Shown: positions 8,225 through 16,591, numbered from the stretch's first letter. The stretch is 44,307 bases of DNA from an uncultured Sphingomonas sp. (GCA_913774925.1 CAJYKB010000110.1:1-44307); one strand, 5' to 3'. Notes: generated by a model not told the origin, from the letters alone. Numbers and translations are program-made.

Positions 8225-9307
8225 ATGACCATCGCGCGCGACCGCCTGGAAAACGGCGGCCTGATCCTGTTCGTCGTCGCGATCACGGTGGCGCTCACGC
8301 TGGTGGTGTCGAGCTTTCTGGGCGCATTGCTGTGGGCTGCACTGGCGGCGTTGCTGTTCCAGCCGCTGTATCGCCGCCTGGTGAAGCGATGGCCCGGCCG
8401 GCGCAACGTCGCCGCGGCGCTCACTTTGCTCATCATCACCGTTGCGGTGGTGATCCCGGCGCTGGTGGTCGCCAGCATGGTCGTGGATCAGGCGACCGGT
8501 CTCTACGTGCAGTTGCGCAGCGGGCAGGTCGATGTCGCCAGCTATTTCAAACAGGTGCACGACGCGCTGCCGCATCGGTTGCAGCGCCTGCTCGACAGCA
8601 GCGGGTTCAACACGTTCGAGCGCGTGCAGGCGAAGGTGTCGCAGGCGGTCGGCAGTTCGGTGAGCACGATCGCGCGGCAGGCACTGTCGATCGGCGCCAA
8701 TGCCGCGGCATGGCTGCTGGCGTTCGGCGTGGGGCTTTACGTCACCTTCTTCCTGCTGCGCGACGGCGATCGGATCGGCCCTGCGGTGGTGCGTGCGCTG
8801 CCGCTGGAGCGGACGATCGCGGAGCGGCTGGCGGACAAGTTCGTGACGGTGGTGCGCGCGACGATCAAGGGATCGGGCGTGGTCGCGGTGGTGCAGGGCG
8901 CGCTGGGGGCGGCGACCTTCGCGATCGTCGGGCTGCCCGCGTTCCTGCTGTGGGGGGTGCTGATGGCGATCGCGGCGCTGCTGCCCGCGGTCGGCCCGGC
9001 GATCATCTGGACCCCGGTGGCGGTGTATCTGCTGGCCACCGGCGCGATCTGGCAGGCGGTGGTGGTGATCGCGTCGGGCGTGCTGGTGATCGGGCTGGCC
9101 GACAACATCCTGCGCCCGATCCTGGTCGGGCGCGACACCGGCATTCCCGACTGGCTGGTGCTGGTGACGACGCTGGGCGGGATCGACCTGGTCGGCTTGA
9201 GCGGGATCGTGGTCGGGCCGCTGGCGGGCGCGCTGTTCATCACGGGGTGGCGGATCCTGACCGAGCAGCGGCTGGGCGTGGCGGAGGAGCCTGTGTCGGA
9301 GGGTTGA
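8225..9307 (+). CDS. AI-2E/PerM family transporter
   Basis: A 360-residue integral membrane protein of the AI-2E (DUF20, PerM) family. N-terminal hydrophobic segments (ILFVVAITVALTLVVSSFLG and the following) are followed by a soluble stretch, then a cluster of segments containing LADNILRPILVG and DLVGLSGIVVGPLAGALF, both typical. Members export small molecules or ions, some being Na+/H+ antiporters; the substrate is not predictable here. ATG at 8225 starts the conserved part; an in-frame ATG at 8174 would add 17 residues without similarity. It follows the trehalase by 69 bp on the same strand. Confidence 0.85.
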   Translation: MTIARDRLENGGLILFVVAITVALTLVVSSFLGALLWAALAALLFQPLYRRLVKRWPGRRNVAAALTLLIITVAVVIPALVVASMVVDQATGLYVQLRSGQVDVASYFKQVHDALPHRLQRLLDSSGFNTFERVQAKVSQAVGSSVSTIARQALSIGANAAAWLLAFGVGLYVTFFLLRDGDRIGPAVVRALPLERTIAERLADKFVTVVRATIKGSGVVAVVQGALGAATFAIVGLPAFLLWGVLMAIAALLPAVGPAIIWTPVAVYLLATGAIWQAVVVIASGVLVIGLADNILRPILVGRDTGIPDWLVLVTTLGGIDLVGLSGIVVGPLAGALFITGWRILTEQRLGVAEEPVSEG

Positions 9308-9317
9308 TCGTCCGACC

Positions 9318-9437
9318 CGTCATGCCAGGGTCGTCCCGGCATCCACGGTAGGCATACTCACCGTCGGCGGATTGCACGGAACGGTGGATCCCGGAACAAG
9401 GCTCTCCTGAGCTTGCCGAAGGGTCCGGGGGGACGGT
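9318..9437. repeat. composite palindromic repeat (ATGCCGG family)
   Basis: The two parts are CGTCATGCC..GGCATCCAC and GGTGGATCCCGGAACAAGG..GGGTCCGG..GACGG. It occupies most of the 170-bp gap between the convergent permease and dnaE2 genes and may act as a bidirectional terminator. The same family recurs at 16405, 30182, 35561, 35687, 37869 and 39146. Confidence 0.7.
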
Positions 9438-9477
9438 TTGCGTCGGGGCGGTCGCTGCCCAGATCGACCAGCCGCGC

Positions 9478-12400
9478 TCAATGGAAATCGTGGCTCCTGA
9501 TCGGGATCACGTCCTCGGGCCGCTCGCGGAAGTGATAGTCGGAGCGGACGGGCGGCTTCCATCCCTTGTCCCTATACCCCTTGTCGCCGCGGTCGGGGGC
9601 GCCGGGATAGGTCGCGCCGTCGCCGCGCGACACCATGCGCGGCAAATCGATGTCGCCCACCTGACGCAGCATCGGCGTCAGGTCGGTGACGCGGTCGACG
9701 ATGACGTGGATGACGCTCCCTTCCTTCTGCACCTGTCCGCGCAGGCTGACCATCGCCGCGCTCATGACGATGCGGCGTTGCGCCTCGAACCGGTCAGGCC
9801 ACAGGATGCCGTTGGCGACGCCGGTCTCGTCCTCGATCGTGATGAACAGCACGCCCTTAGCGCTGCCGGGGCGCTGGCGGACCAGGATGATGCCGGCGAC
9901 CTCCACCCACTTTCCGTCCTTCGCGCCCAGATCGGCGCAGCGCACGATGCGGCGCTCCTCCAGCGTGCCGCGCAGGAAGGTGAGCGGGTGCGCGCGCAGC
10001 GACAATTGCGTGGCGCGGTAATCCTCCACCACCTCGCGCCCCTGCGTCAGCCGGGCGAGCGTCACCGGCTCCTCGCGCCGCTCGATTCCAGCGAGCAGCG
10101 GCAGCGGCGCCTCGCCCAGCCCGCGGATCGTCCATAGCGCCTGCCGCCGGTCGAGCCCCAGCGCATGGAACGCGTCGGCGCGCGCCAGCTTCCCCAGCGT
10201 GGCGAGCGGCACGCCGGAGCGGCGCCAGATATCCTCCACGCTCGCGAACGGCGCCTGCGCGCGCGCGGTCAGGATGCGCCCCGCGTCCGCCCCCGACAGG
10301 CCGTTGACGATGCGCAGCCCGAGCCGCAACGGCAGCTTCGGCCCGCGGCCGTCCAGCAGCGTGGTGTCCCATTCGCTCTTCAGCACGCAGACGGGGCGCA
10401 CTTCCACGCCGTGTTCGCGCGCGTCGCGCACGATCTGCGCGGGGGCGTAGAAGCCCATCGGCTGTGCGTTGAGCAGCGCCGCGCAGAACACGTCGGGATG
10501 ATGGCACTTCATCCACGACGAGGCATAGGCGATCTTCGCGAAGCTGGCGGCGTGGCTTTCCGGGAAGCCATAGCTGCCGAACCCCTCGATCTGCTTGACG
10601 AGACGTTCGGCGAAGGCGGGGTCGATGCCGCGCTCGCGCATCCCGGCGACCAGTTTCTCGTGGAAGCGGCCGACGCCGCCGGTCAGCTTGAACGTCGCCA
10701 TCGCGCGGCGCAGCTCGTCCGCTTCTCCCGGTGTGAAGCCCGCGCCCAGGATCGCGACCTGCATCGCCTGCTCCTGGAACAGCGGGATGCCGAGCGTCTT
10801 CTTCAGCACGCGCTCCAGATCGGGGCTGGGATAATCGACCGGATCCCTGCCCTCGCGCCGCTTCAGATAGGGGTGGACCATGTCGCCCTGGATCGGGCCG
10901 GGGCGCACGATCGCGACCTGGATCGCGATGTCGTAGAATTCCTTGGGCTTCATCCGCGGCAGCATGCTCATCTGCGCGCGGCTCTCGATCTGAAACACGC
11001 CCAGCGTGTCGGCCTCCTGGATCATCGCATAGGTGGCGGGGTCGTCCTCCTGCATGATCGGGCTGGCCATCGTCATGTTCACCTTCTTGTGTACGGCGAG
11101 CAGGTCGAAGGCGCGGCGCATGCAGCCCAGCATCCCCAGCCCCAGGATGTCGACCTTCATGAAGCCGAGTTCTTCGATATCGGCCTTTTCCCATTCGACC
11201 ACATGGCGATCCTCCATCGCGGCGGGTTCGATCGGCACGAGGTCGTGGAGCGGCGCACGGGTCAGGACGAAGCCGCCCGGATGCTGCGACAGATGACGCG
11301 GGGTGCCGATCAGCTCGCGCGCGATGTTCAGCGCGAGCGCAAGGCGCGGTTCGGCCGCATCCAGGTTGAGCGCCGCGACATGCTCGGTCGGCACGCCTTC
11401 GTTCGACCAGCCCCAGACCTGCGACGCGAGCGCGCCGGTCATGTCCTCGGGCAGGCCCAGCGCCTTGCCCACCTCGCGGATCGCGCCGCGGGTGCGGAAG
11501 CGGCTGACCACCGCGGTCAGCGCGGCATGGTCGCGGGTGTAATGGTCGTAGATGAACTGGATGACCTCCTCGCGCCGCTCATGTTCGAAATCGACGTCGA
11601 TGTCGGGCGGCTCGCGGCGTTCCTCGGACACGAAGCGCTCGAACAGCAGCTGATGCTTGACCGGGTCGATCGAGGTGATGCCCAGCGCGAAGCAGATCAC
11701 CGAATTGGCCGCGCTGCCGCGCCCCTGGCATAAGATCTCCTGGCTGCGGGCGTATTGGACGATCGAGTTCACGGTCAGGAAATAGGGGGCGTATTTCATC
11801 CGCCCGACCAGATCGAGTTCGTGCTTCAGCAGGTCGACATAGGCTTCGGGCGGGGCGGGGCCGAAGCGGTGGCGCAGGCCGTTCCATGCCAGCGCCGCTA
11901 GCGCCTCCTGCGCGGTCTTGCCGCTCATCACCTCTTCGTCGGGATATTGATATTCCAGATCGCGCAGCGAGAAGGTGCAGCGCTCGACCACTGCCTCCAC
12001 TGCCTTGAGCGCGTCGGGGTGGTGGCGGAAGTGGCGGGCCATCTGGTCGGGCGGGATCAGGTGGCGGTCGGCATGGCGCTCGCGGCGGAAGCCGAGCTCG
12101 TCGATCGTGCATTTCTCGCGGATCGCGGTGACCACGTCCTGAAGCGCGCGGCGGTCGGGATGGTGGTAGAGGACGTCGCCGGTCGTGAGCGGGGCGAGGC
12201 CGTAGCGGCGTGCGGCATCCGCGGTGTCTTGCAGCCGCAGCGCCTCGCCGGGGCGGCGCCAGGGGGTGAGGCAGACATGACCTCGATCGGGGAACAGGTC
12301 CGCCATCCAGCGCAGGTCCGCATCATCGACACCGGCGACATCGGGGACGAGCGCGGCGACCAGCCCCGCGGCATGGGTGGCGACATCGTCCCAGTGGAGG

Positions 12401-12747
12401 AAGCAGCGGCCCTTCTCCCCCTTCTGCGCATCGGCGCGCGACTTGCCGAGGGTGAGCAGGCGGGTGAGGCGCGACCAGGCGGCGCGGTCCTCCGGCCAGA
12501 CCAGCAGCGAGGTGCCGGAGACGAGGTCGAGCCGGCAGCCGACCACCAGCCTCGGCGAGTCCGGGTGCTGCGCCTTCACCTGCTCGTGCGCGTAGAGCAT
12601 CCGCACCACGCCCGCGACCGAGTTGCGGTCGGTGACGCCGATCGCGGGCATGCCCATCGCCGCCGCGGTGGAAACCAGCTCCTCCGGCGAGGACGCCCCT
12701 CGCAGGAAGGAGAAGTGTGTGGTGACCTGAAGCTCGCTGTACGTCAT
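9478..12747 (-). CDS. dnaE2: error-prone DNA polymerase DnaE2 (ImuC)
   Basis: A 1089-residue C-family polymerase alpha subunit, the catalytic member of the ImuA-ImuB-DnaE2 translesion mutasome. Domains in order: PHP (THFSFLRGASSPEELV near the start), palm with the catalytic PDIDVDFE near residue 382 and GRGSAANSVICFALG before it, fingers (PLFQEQAMQ), and a C-terminal OB fold (GVLFITIEDETGVANGILWP). The ATG at 12747 begins the conserved MTYSELQVTTHFSFLRG; upstream in-frame codons lie antisense to the antitoxin. Unlike the usual imuA-imuB-dnaE2 operon, a toxin-antitoxin pair lies between imuB and this gene. No LexA box is visible near its start, which instead sits inside a palindrome (12739-12755). 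Confidence 0.95.
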   Translation of the reverse strand: MTYSELQVTTHFSFLRGASSPEELVSTAAAMGMPAIGVTDRNSVAGVVRMLYAHEQVKAQHPDSPRLVVGCRLDLVSGTSLLVWPEDRAAWSRLTRLLTLGKSRADAQKGEKGRCFLHWDDVATHAAGLVAALVPDVAGVDDADLRWMADLFPDRGHVCLTPWRRPGEALRLQDTADAARRYGLAPLTTGDVLYHHPDRRALQDVVTAIREKCTIDELGFRRERHADRHLIPPDQMARHFRHHPDALKAVEAVVERCTFSLRDLEYQYPDEEVMSGKTAQEALAALAWNGLRHRFGPAPPEAYVDLLKHELDLVGRMKYAPYFLTVNSIVQYARSQEILCQGRGSAANSVICFALGITSIDPVKHQLLFERFVSEERREPPDIDVDFEHERREEVIQFIYDHYTRDHAALTAVVSRFRTRGAIREVGKALGLPEDMTGALASQVWGWSNEGVPTEHVAALNLDAAEPRLALALNIARELIGTPRHLSQHPGGFVLTRAPLHDLVPIEPAAMEDRHVVEWEKADIEELGFMKVDILGLGMLGCMRRAFDLLAVHKKVNMTMASPIMQEDDPATYAMIQEADTLGVFQIESRAQMSMLPRMKPKEFYDIAIQVAIVRPGPIQGDMVHPYLKRREGRDPVDYPSPDLERVLKKTLGIPLFQEQAMQVAILGAGFTPGEADELRRAMATFKLTGGVGRFHEKLVAGMRERGIDPAFAERLVKQIEGFGSYGFPESHAASFAKIAYASSWMKCHHPDVFCAALLNAQPMGFYAPAQIVRDAREHGVEVRPVCVLKSEWDTTLLDGRGPKLPLRLGLRIVNGLSGADAGRILTARAQAPFASVEDIWRRSGVPLATLGKLARADAFHALGLDRRQALWTIRGLGEAPLPLLAGIERREEPVTLARLTQGREVVEDYRATQLSLRAHPLTFLRGTLEERRIVRCADLGAKDGKWVEVAGIILVRQRPGSAKGVLFITIEDETGVANGILWPDRFEAQRRIVMSAAMVSLRGQVQKEGSVIHVIVDRVTDLTPMLRQVGDIDLPRMVSRGDGATYPGAPDRGDKGYRDKGWKPPVRSDYHFRERPEDVIPIRSHDFH

Positions 12748-12755
12748 TGACGTAC
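12739..12755. promoter_or_regulatory. palindrome GTACGTCA-T-TGACGTAC over the dnaE2 start codon
   Basis: A perfect 8-1-8 inverted repeat contains the dnaE2 ATG (12745-12747) and lies 47 bp before the antitoxin start. As DNA it could be an operator for the divergent Phd/YefM-type antitoxin, whose family binds GTAC-containing palindromes. As dnaE2 mRNA it could fold into a 6-bp stem with the AUG in the 5-nt loop. Neither role is shown by sequence alone. Confidence 0.5.
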
Positions 12756-12765
12756 TTTCACGAAA

Positions 12766-12784
12766 CGACCATTTGAGATGGTCG
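12766..12784. promoter_or_regulatory. second inverted repeat CGACCAT-N5-ATGGTCG
   Basis: A perfect 7-5-7 inverted repeat lies between the dnaE2 and antitoxin starts. With the palindrome at 12739 it gives two candidate operator sites in a 54-bp divergent region, as is common for autoregulated toxin-antitoxin promoters. Confidence 0.4.
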
Positions 12785-12801
12785 GTTCGAAGGGCGCTGC
12801 G

Positions 12802-13083
12802 ATGGGCAAGATGGTCGGCATCACCGAGTTCAAGGCGAAGTGCATCGCGTTGCTCGACGAGATGGAGCGTAGCGGCGAGCCGCTGACGATCACCAGGCGC
12901 GGCAAGCCGTCGCTGACGCTGAGCGCGAAGGCGGCGGGGGAACCGCCGGTGGGGGAGAGCCTGTTCGGATTCATGAAGGGAACCGTCACCATCCACGGCG
13001 ATCTGGACGCGCCGATCGATCCCGACTGGGAAGCGGAGTGGGAGCGCAAATGGGACGAGCGGCTGGGCAAGACGCAGCCGTGA
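12802..13083 (+). CDS. Phd/YefM-family antitoxin
   Basis: A 93-residue antitoxin. The N-terminal MVGITEFKAKCIALLDEMER plus PLTITRRGKP is the DNA-binding Phd/YefM fold; the C-terminal LFGFMKGTVTIHGDLDAPID is the stretch that normally wraps the toxin. I chose ATG 12802, with GAAGGG 7-8 bp upstream; ATG 12778 is in frame but lies inside an inverted repeat. The toxin GTG overlaps the stop codon (GTGA), typical coupling. It is divergent from dnaE2 and lies within the mutasome locus. Confidence 0.88.
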   Translation: MGKMVGITEFKAKCIALLDEMERSGEPLTITRRGKPSLTLSAKAAGEPPVGESLFGFMKGTVTIHGDLDAPIDPDWEAEWERKWDERLGKTQP

Positions 13084-13484
13084 TCCTGCTCGATACGCAG
13101 GTCATCGTCTGGTCGGCGGCGGGCGATGACCGGTTGGGACGAACGGCCCGGATGACGATCGCGGCGGAACCGGATCGACGCGCTTCGACGATGGTCGCGT
13201 GGGAAATCGCGATGAACGCGCGCAAGGGGCGGTTGACGCTGGATATGCCGTCGAACCGGTGGATCGCGATGGTCTTCACGGGGCTCGACCTGCGCGAGGT
13301 GGCGGTGTCGCGTGATATCGCCTGGGATGCGGGACAGTTGCCCGACGACATCCATGGCGACCCGGGCGATCGCATCATGATCGCCACGGCGCGGATGCTG
13401 AAATGCCCGTTGCTGACCTCGGATCGGGCTATCCTGCGCCACGCCGCCGCCGGCCATCTGAAGGCGATCGACGCGCGGGTGTGA
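13080..13484 (+). CDS. PIN-domain ribonuclease toxin (VapC-type)
   Basis: A 134-residue PIN-domain protein, the toxin partner of the preceding antitoxin, expected to cut RNA. The acidic active-site residues are visible: Asp in ILLDTQVIVW, Glu in AWEIAMNARKGRL, Asp in GDPGDRIMIATA and Asp in LLTSDRAI. GTG at 13080 overlaps the antitoxin TGA by 3 nt (GTGA) and puts the conserved LLDTQ at the N terminus. The stop at 13484 is 4 bp from the convergent imuB stop, so SOS transcription running from imuB towards dnaE2 would be antisense to this pair. Confidence 0.88.
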   Translation: MILLDTQVIVWSAAGDDRLGRTARMTIAAEPDRRASTMVAWEIAMNARKGRLTLDMPSNRWIAMVFTGLDLREVAVSRDIAWDAGQLPDDIHGDPGDRIMIATARMLKCPLLTSDRAILRHAAAGHLKAIDARV

Positions 13485-13488
13485 GGGG

Positions 13489-15636
13489 TCAGCCGAAGGT
13501 GCCATGGATGTACCAGCTGAGGTCGCCCGTCTCCGCGCGCAGCCCGTCGCCGCGGCGGAAGAGCCAGAAACGGGCGCCGGCCTCGTCCTCGACGCGGAAA
13601 TAGTCGCGCACCGCGCTCGCCTCGCCCTGGCGGCGCCACCATTCGCCGGTGATCCGCTCCGGCCCGTCGCCGCGCACGACGCGGTGGGTGATGCCGCGCC
13701 ATGTGAAACGCGCGGGCGGATAGTCGGGCATTTCGGCCATGACGTGGTCGAGCGGTTCGGGGCGGCGCAGCAGCCGTGCCGGACGGGCCCAGCGCGGGTG
13801 CCAGGGGTGCGCGGGCGCTCGGGTGTCGAGGTGGCGGACGTCGTCGCGCGTCAGCCGCGGCGCGGTGTCGGCGGCCGGGTCGAGCGGCGCGGTGTGCGCC
13901 ACGCCGCGCTCGGGCACGTCGCTTTCGACCGGGGTCATGCGCCACAGGCGACGCTGCCCGATGCGGTTGACGATCGCGTCGACCAGCGGCGCGAGATCGG
14001 GGCGCTCGCCATCGGCGAGGTCGCCGTCGAGCGCCTCCGCCCCCAGCGGATCGGCGCGCTGGACGTGGAGCGCCAGCGCCTCGATCCCGAAGCCGGGATC
14101 GAGGCGATCGACCTGGCGCACCAGCAGCCGCAGCATGTGGTCGGGCGCGCGGGTGGGGCGGGCGAAGCCGATGCGGATCGTCTGCACCGCGCGGTCGATG
14201 CGCGTGGCGGCGAGCACGACCGTCCGCGCGCCGCGCCCGGCACGGGCGAGGTCGACGGCGAGGCGGGTGACGAGCTGCCCGATCCAGTGCGCGATCGGCT
14301 CCGCGGTCAGGAGCGGCTCGGCAAAGCGCTGCTCGACCATGATCGCGACCGGGGGGACGATCGCGTCGAGCGGTTCCGAGGCGCGCCCCGCGGCCTGATC
14401 GAGGCGCAGCGCAAGGGTGCGGCCGAAGCGGCGGACCAGCGGCGCACGGGGCAAAGCGGCGAGCTGGCCGACCGTCTCGACGCCGAGGCGGCGGAGCAGG
14501 TCCTGCGCGCGCTCCTCCACCCGCAGCGCCGCGACGGGCAGGGGGCCGAGCGCGGGGAGCGGGTCGCCCGGGGGCAGCAAGGTGATGGAAGACGGGGCGA
14601 AATGCGCGCAGGCCCAGGCGGCGCCGACGGTGTCCGCAACCGCGATGCGTGCGGTGAAGCCGAGGCGGGCGAGCAGGCGTACGAGGCGGCGTGCCATCGC
14701 CTCCTCGCCGCCGTGGAGGTGGCTGACCCCGGTGAGGTCGAGGAACAATGTCCGTGCGTCGGCGACCGCCACCACCGGGGTCCAGCGGCGGGCGAGCGCG
14801 ATGCCAAGTTTGCGAAGTTCACGCGCATCGCCATCGAAATCGGCGTCGCGGACCACGACGTCGGGGACGGCGGCGCGGACCTGCGTCAGCGGCATGCCGG
14901 GGGTGATCCCGAGCGCGAGGGCGGCGCGCGAGGCGGCGGCGACCTCGACACGGCTGCCGACCTTGTGGACCGTCACCAGCGGCGGCGCACCGTCGCCGGA
15001 AGTTAGCGGAAGTGACGCCGTTGTTGGCGGACAGACGCGCGAAACGGTGGTGGAGGTGCTGCGCGCGGTGTCGAAGAAGGCGGCGACCTCCTTGACCGTG
15101 GCGCCCGGGTCGTTGGAGCCGGGGCGGCGTTCTTTTGCAGAAGGGGCGGGACCTTCGCCGAAGCCCTTCCCGTTCCCCGGCGAAGGCCGGGGGCCAGTCA
15201 TGCGCGGCTCGCGAGATGCTGAAACCGTTCCCAACTGGGCCCCGGCCTGCGCCGGGGAACAAGGTAGCGCGAGGGACACCATCCCCGGCTCCGGCCAGCC
15301 GGTCGCCTTGCCACCGTCGTCGCCGGGCAGCCTTTTGTAGGGATGCTCCGCCGCCTCGCTGCGGCGGCCCATCTCGCGCATCGGCGGGCGCTGGTGCGCG
15401 GGCAGCGTGGCGATCTGGCGCGCCACCTCCTCCCGCGCCCATCTGGCGCCGGGGCGCCATCCGGTGTTGCGCGGCGCGTCGCACTTCTTGCCGCCCTGTT
15501 CGGCATCGCCCGCCGCCTTGATCGCGGCGAGGTCGAGCCGAACGCGCTCAGGCGGCGGCGGTGCGAGTGACGGCTCCGCCCGCCGCAGCCGGTCGATCGA
15601 CCAGTCGGGCAGGTAGAGCGATGCGACCCGTTTCAT
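13489..15636 (-). CDS. imuB: ImuB, Y-family polymerase-like mutasome hub, with repeat-derived insert
   Basis: A 715-residue DNA polymerase Y-family protein, longer than the roughly 500 residues usual for ImuB. It starts ASLYLPDWSIDRLRR, the catalytically inactive ImuB form of the first polymerase motif. Residues 52-110 (WRPGARWAREE..LPAHQRPPMREMGRRSE) are a region I associate with sphingomonad ImuB. Residues about 124-157 are the in-frame translation of a palindromic repeat (15170-15262). The fold resumes at PLVTVHKVGSRVEVAAASRA and LFLDLTGVSHLHGGEEAMARR. ATG 15636 has GGAGG 7 nt upstream; an in-frame start at 15651 is possible. It overlaps imuA by 89 bp. ImuB bridges DnaE2 and the beta clamp. 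Confidence 0.9.
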   Translation of the reverse strand: MKRVASLYLPDWSIDRLRRAEPSLAPPPPERVRLDLAAIKAAGDAEQGGKKCDAPRNTGWRPGARWAREEVARQIATLPAHQRPPMREMGRRSEAAEHPYKRLPGDDGGKATGWPEPGMVSLALPCSPAQAGAQLGTVSASREPRMTGPRPSPGNGKGFGEGPAPSAKERRPGSNDPGATVKEVAAFFDTARSTSTTVSRVCPPTTASLPLTSGDGAPPLVTVHKVGSRVEVAAASRAALALGITPGMPLTQVRAAVPDVVVRDADFDGDARELRKLGIALARRWTPVVAVADARTLFLDLTGVSHLHGGEEAMARRLVRLLARLGFTARIAVADTVGAAWACAHFAPSSITLLPPGDPLPALGPLPVAALRVEERAQDLLRRLGVETVGQLAALPRAPLVRRFGRTLALRLDQAAGRASEPLDAIVPPVAIMVEQRFAEPLLTAEPIAHWIGQLVTRLAVDLARAGRGARTVVLAATRIDRAVQTIRIGFARPTRAPDHMLRLLVRQVDRLDPGFGIEALALHVQRADPLGAEALDGDLADGERPDLAPLVDAIVNRIGQRRLWRMTPVESDVPERGVAHTAPLDPAADTAPRLTRDDVRHLDTRAPAHPWHPRWARPARLLRRPEPLDHVMAEMPDYPPARFTWRGITHRVVRGDGPERITGEWWRRQGEASAVRDYFRVEDEAGARFWLFRRGDGLRAETGDLSWYIHGTFG
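15170..15262. repeat. palindromic repeat pair inside imuB
   Basis: The two hairpins are CCCCGGC-GAAG-GCCGGGG (15175-15192) and CCCCGGC-CTGC-GCCGGGG (15240-15257). The 93-bp unit, divisible by three, is translated as residues about 124-157 of ImuB without a stop. The same design lies between genes at 24043-24138. Confidence 0.85.
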
Positions 15637-16300
15637 CGCAGGCCTCCACAAGCAGTTGAAAGGGTTCGCCGCCGCGCTGGCGGGTGCAGTGCACGTCCCA
15701 GCGCGCGCGGCCGATGCCGGCGACGGGCAGCGGCGCGGACGGGGCGGAGGCGACGCGCCAGCGCGTGACCGCGGCGGAGGGGACCGCGAACGGGTCCGCC
15801 TCCTCGCGCGCGTGGCGCTTCATCAGCAGCGCGATCGTGCGCCCGCCCTCGGCGGCGAGTTGCAGCCGGCGGGTGGAGGCCATGGCGGCGCGGCGCGTCT
15901 CGCCGATGACCGCGCCCAATGCGCGGTGGCGCAAGCCTTCCTCCATCAGCGCCAGTACCTCGGCATCGTCCGCCGCCTCGGCATAGAGGACGCGCTCGGG
16001 GGAGAGGCCGGACTGGTAGAGGCCCGGCGCGAACAGGTCGCGGCGGCGCACCACCCACAGCACCGGACCCCAGGCGCGCGCGGCGATCCCGGCGAGGAAC
16101 AGCGTCGCGGAGGCATCGTCCCCCATCGAGGCGGTGGCGGCCGCAACCTCGTGCAGCGCATCCAGCCGCAGGCCGCCGTCCGCCAGCCGCGTGTCGACCG
16201 CGGGCGTGCCGAACGGCAGCGTCGCGCGGCGGCGATGGCCGTCGCCCTCAATCGCGCGGAGCGTGTCGCGCAGGGACTGGAGGACGCTCGATTGGGACAC
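15548..16300 (-). CDS. imuA: ImuA, RecA-like mutasome accessory protein
   Basis: A 250-residue ImuA-type protein. The N-terminal LPFGTPAVDTRLADGGLRLDALHEV and the central VLWVVRRRDLFAPGLYQSGLSPERV match the RecA/SulA-related ImuA family, which supports translesion synthesis by ImuB and DnaE2. GTG at 16300 is the start; no clear ribosome site is seen. A LexA box overlapping a putative -10 lies 30-44 bp upstream, so expression should be DNA-damage induced. The 3' end overlaps imuB by 89 bp. Confidence 0.9.
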   Translation of the reverse strand: MSQSSVLQSLRDTLRAIEGDGHRRRATLPFGTPAVDTRLADGGLRLDALHEVAAATASMGDDASATLFLAGIAARAWGPVLWVVRRRDLFAPGLYQSGLSPERVLYAEAADDAEVLALMEEGLRHRALGAVIGETRRAAMASTRRLQLAAEGGRTIALLMKRHAREEADPFAVPSAAVTRWRVASAPSAPLPVAGIGRARWDVHCTRQRGGEPFQLLVEACDETGRIALPARLVDRPAAAGGAVTRTAAA

Positions 16301-16329
16301 GGATGATACGACTCGCGATGGGGAAGTTC

Positions 16330-16344
16330 GTTCCTAATTTGTTC
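16330..16344. promoter_or_regulatory. LexA (SOS) box GTTC-N7-GTTC
   Basis: The sequence GTTC CTAATTT GTTC exactly fits the alphaproteobacterial LexA direct repeat. It lies 30 bp before the imuA start. It overlaps the likely -10 (ACAAAT on the minus strand, 16337-16342), so LexA would block RNA polymerase. Confidence 0.85.
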
Positions 16345-16365
16345 TGTTGAAGCGAGTCGAGTCAA
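16337..16365 (-). promoter_or_regulatory. putative imuA promoter
   Basis: On the minus strand, TTGACT (16360-16365) and ACAAAT (16337-16342) are 17 bp apart. The -35 is strong; the -10 is weak but lies under the LexA box, as expected for an SOS promoter. Confidence 0.5.
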
Positions 16366-16404
16366 TCCGTTGATTTCGGGCAGTTGCCTCCCCGGCAGAC
16401 CCTC

Positions 16405-16500
16405 CGTCATGCCGGGCTCGTCCCGGCATCCACCGCGCCTCACACCCACAAGCCGTTGATTGTGCGGAGCAGTGGACCCCGGAACAAGTCCGGGGTGACG
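16405..16500. repeat. composite palindromic repeat (ATGCCGG family)
   Basis: CGTCATGCCGGG..CCCGGCATCCACCG is followed by GTGGACCCCGGAACAAGTCCGGGGTGACG. A half copy (GGGACCCCGGCTCAAGGCCGGGGTGACGG) follows at 16546-16576. Together they fill most of the gap between imuA and the dehydrogenase operon. Confidence 0.75.
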
Positions 16501-16591
16501 ATGGGGGTGGGCTTCGGGGCTGGAGTGGTGGATCGACCAGAACAAGCGGGACCCCGGCTCAAGGCCGGGGTGACGGAGGCGTGGCCGGCAT

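Noticed and set aside
6467..8575. Long open frame of about 700 codons on the minus strand across the trehalase gene
   Set aside because: It is rich in Arg, Ala and His with no domain sense, and the plus strand carries a trehalase with both signatures. It is a shadow produced by high GC.
10165..11733. Open frame of about 520 codons on the plus strand inside dnaE2
   Set aside because: No recognisable motif; the opposite strand codes for the polymerase core including the catalytic Asp motif.
12748..12801. LexA box directly before dnaE2
   Set aside because: GTTC occurs once (12785-12788) without a second GTTC or GAAC at N7; the box is found only before imuA.
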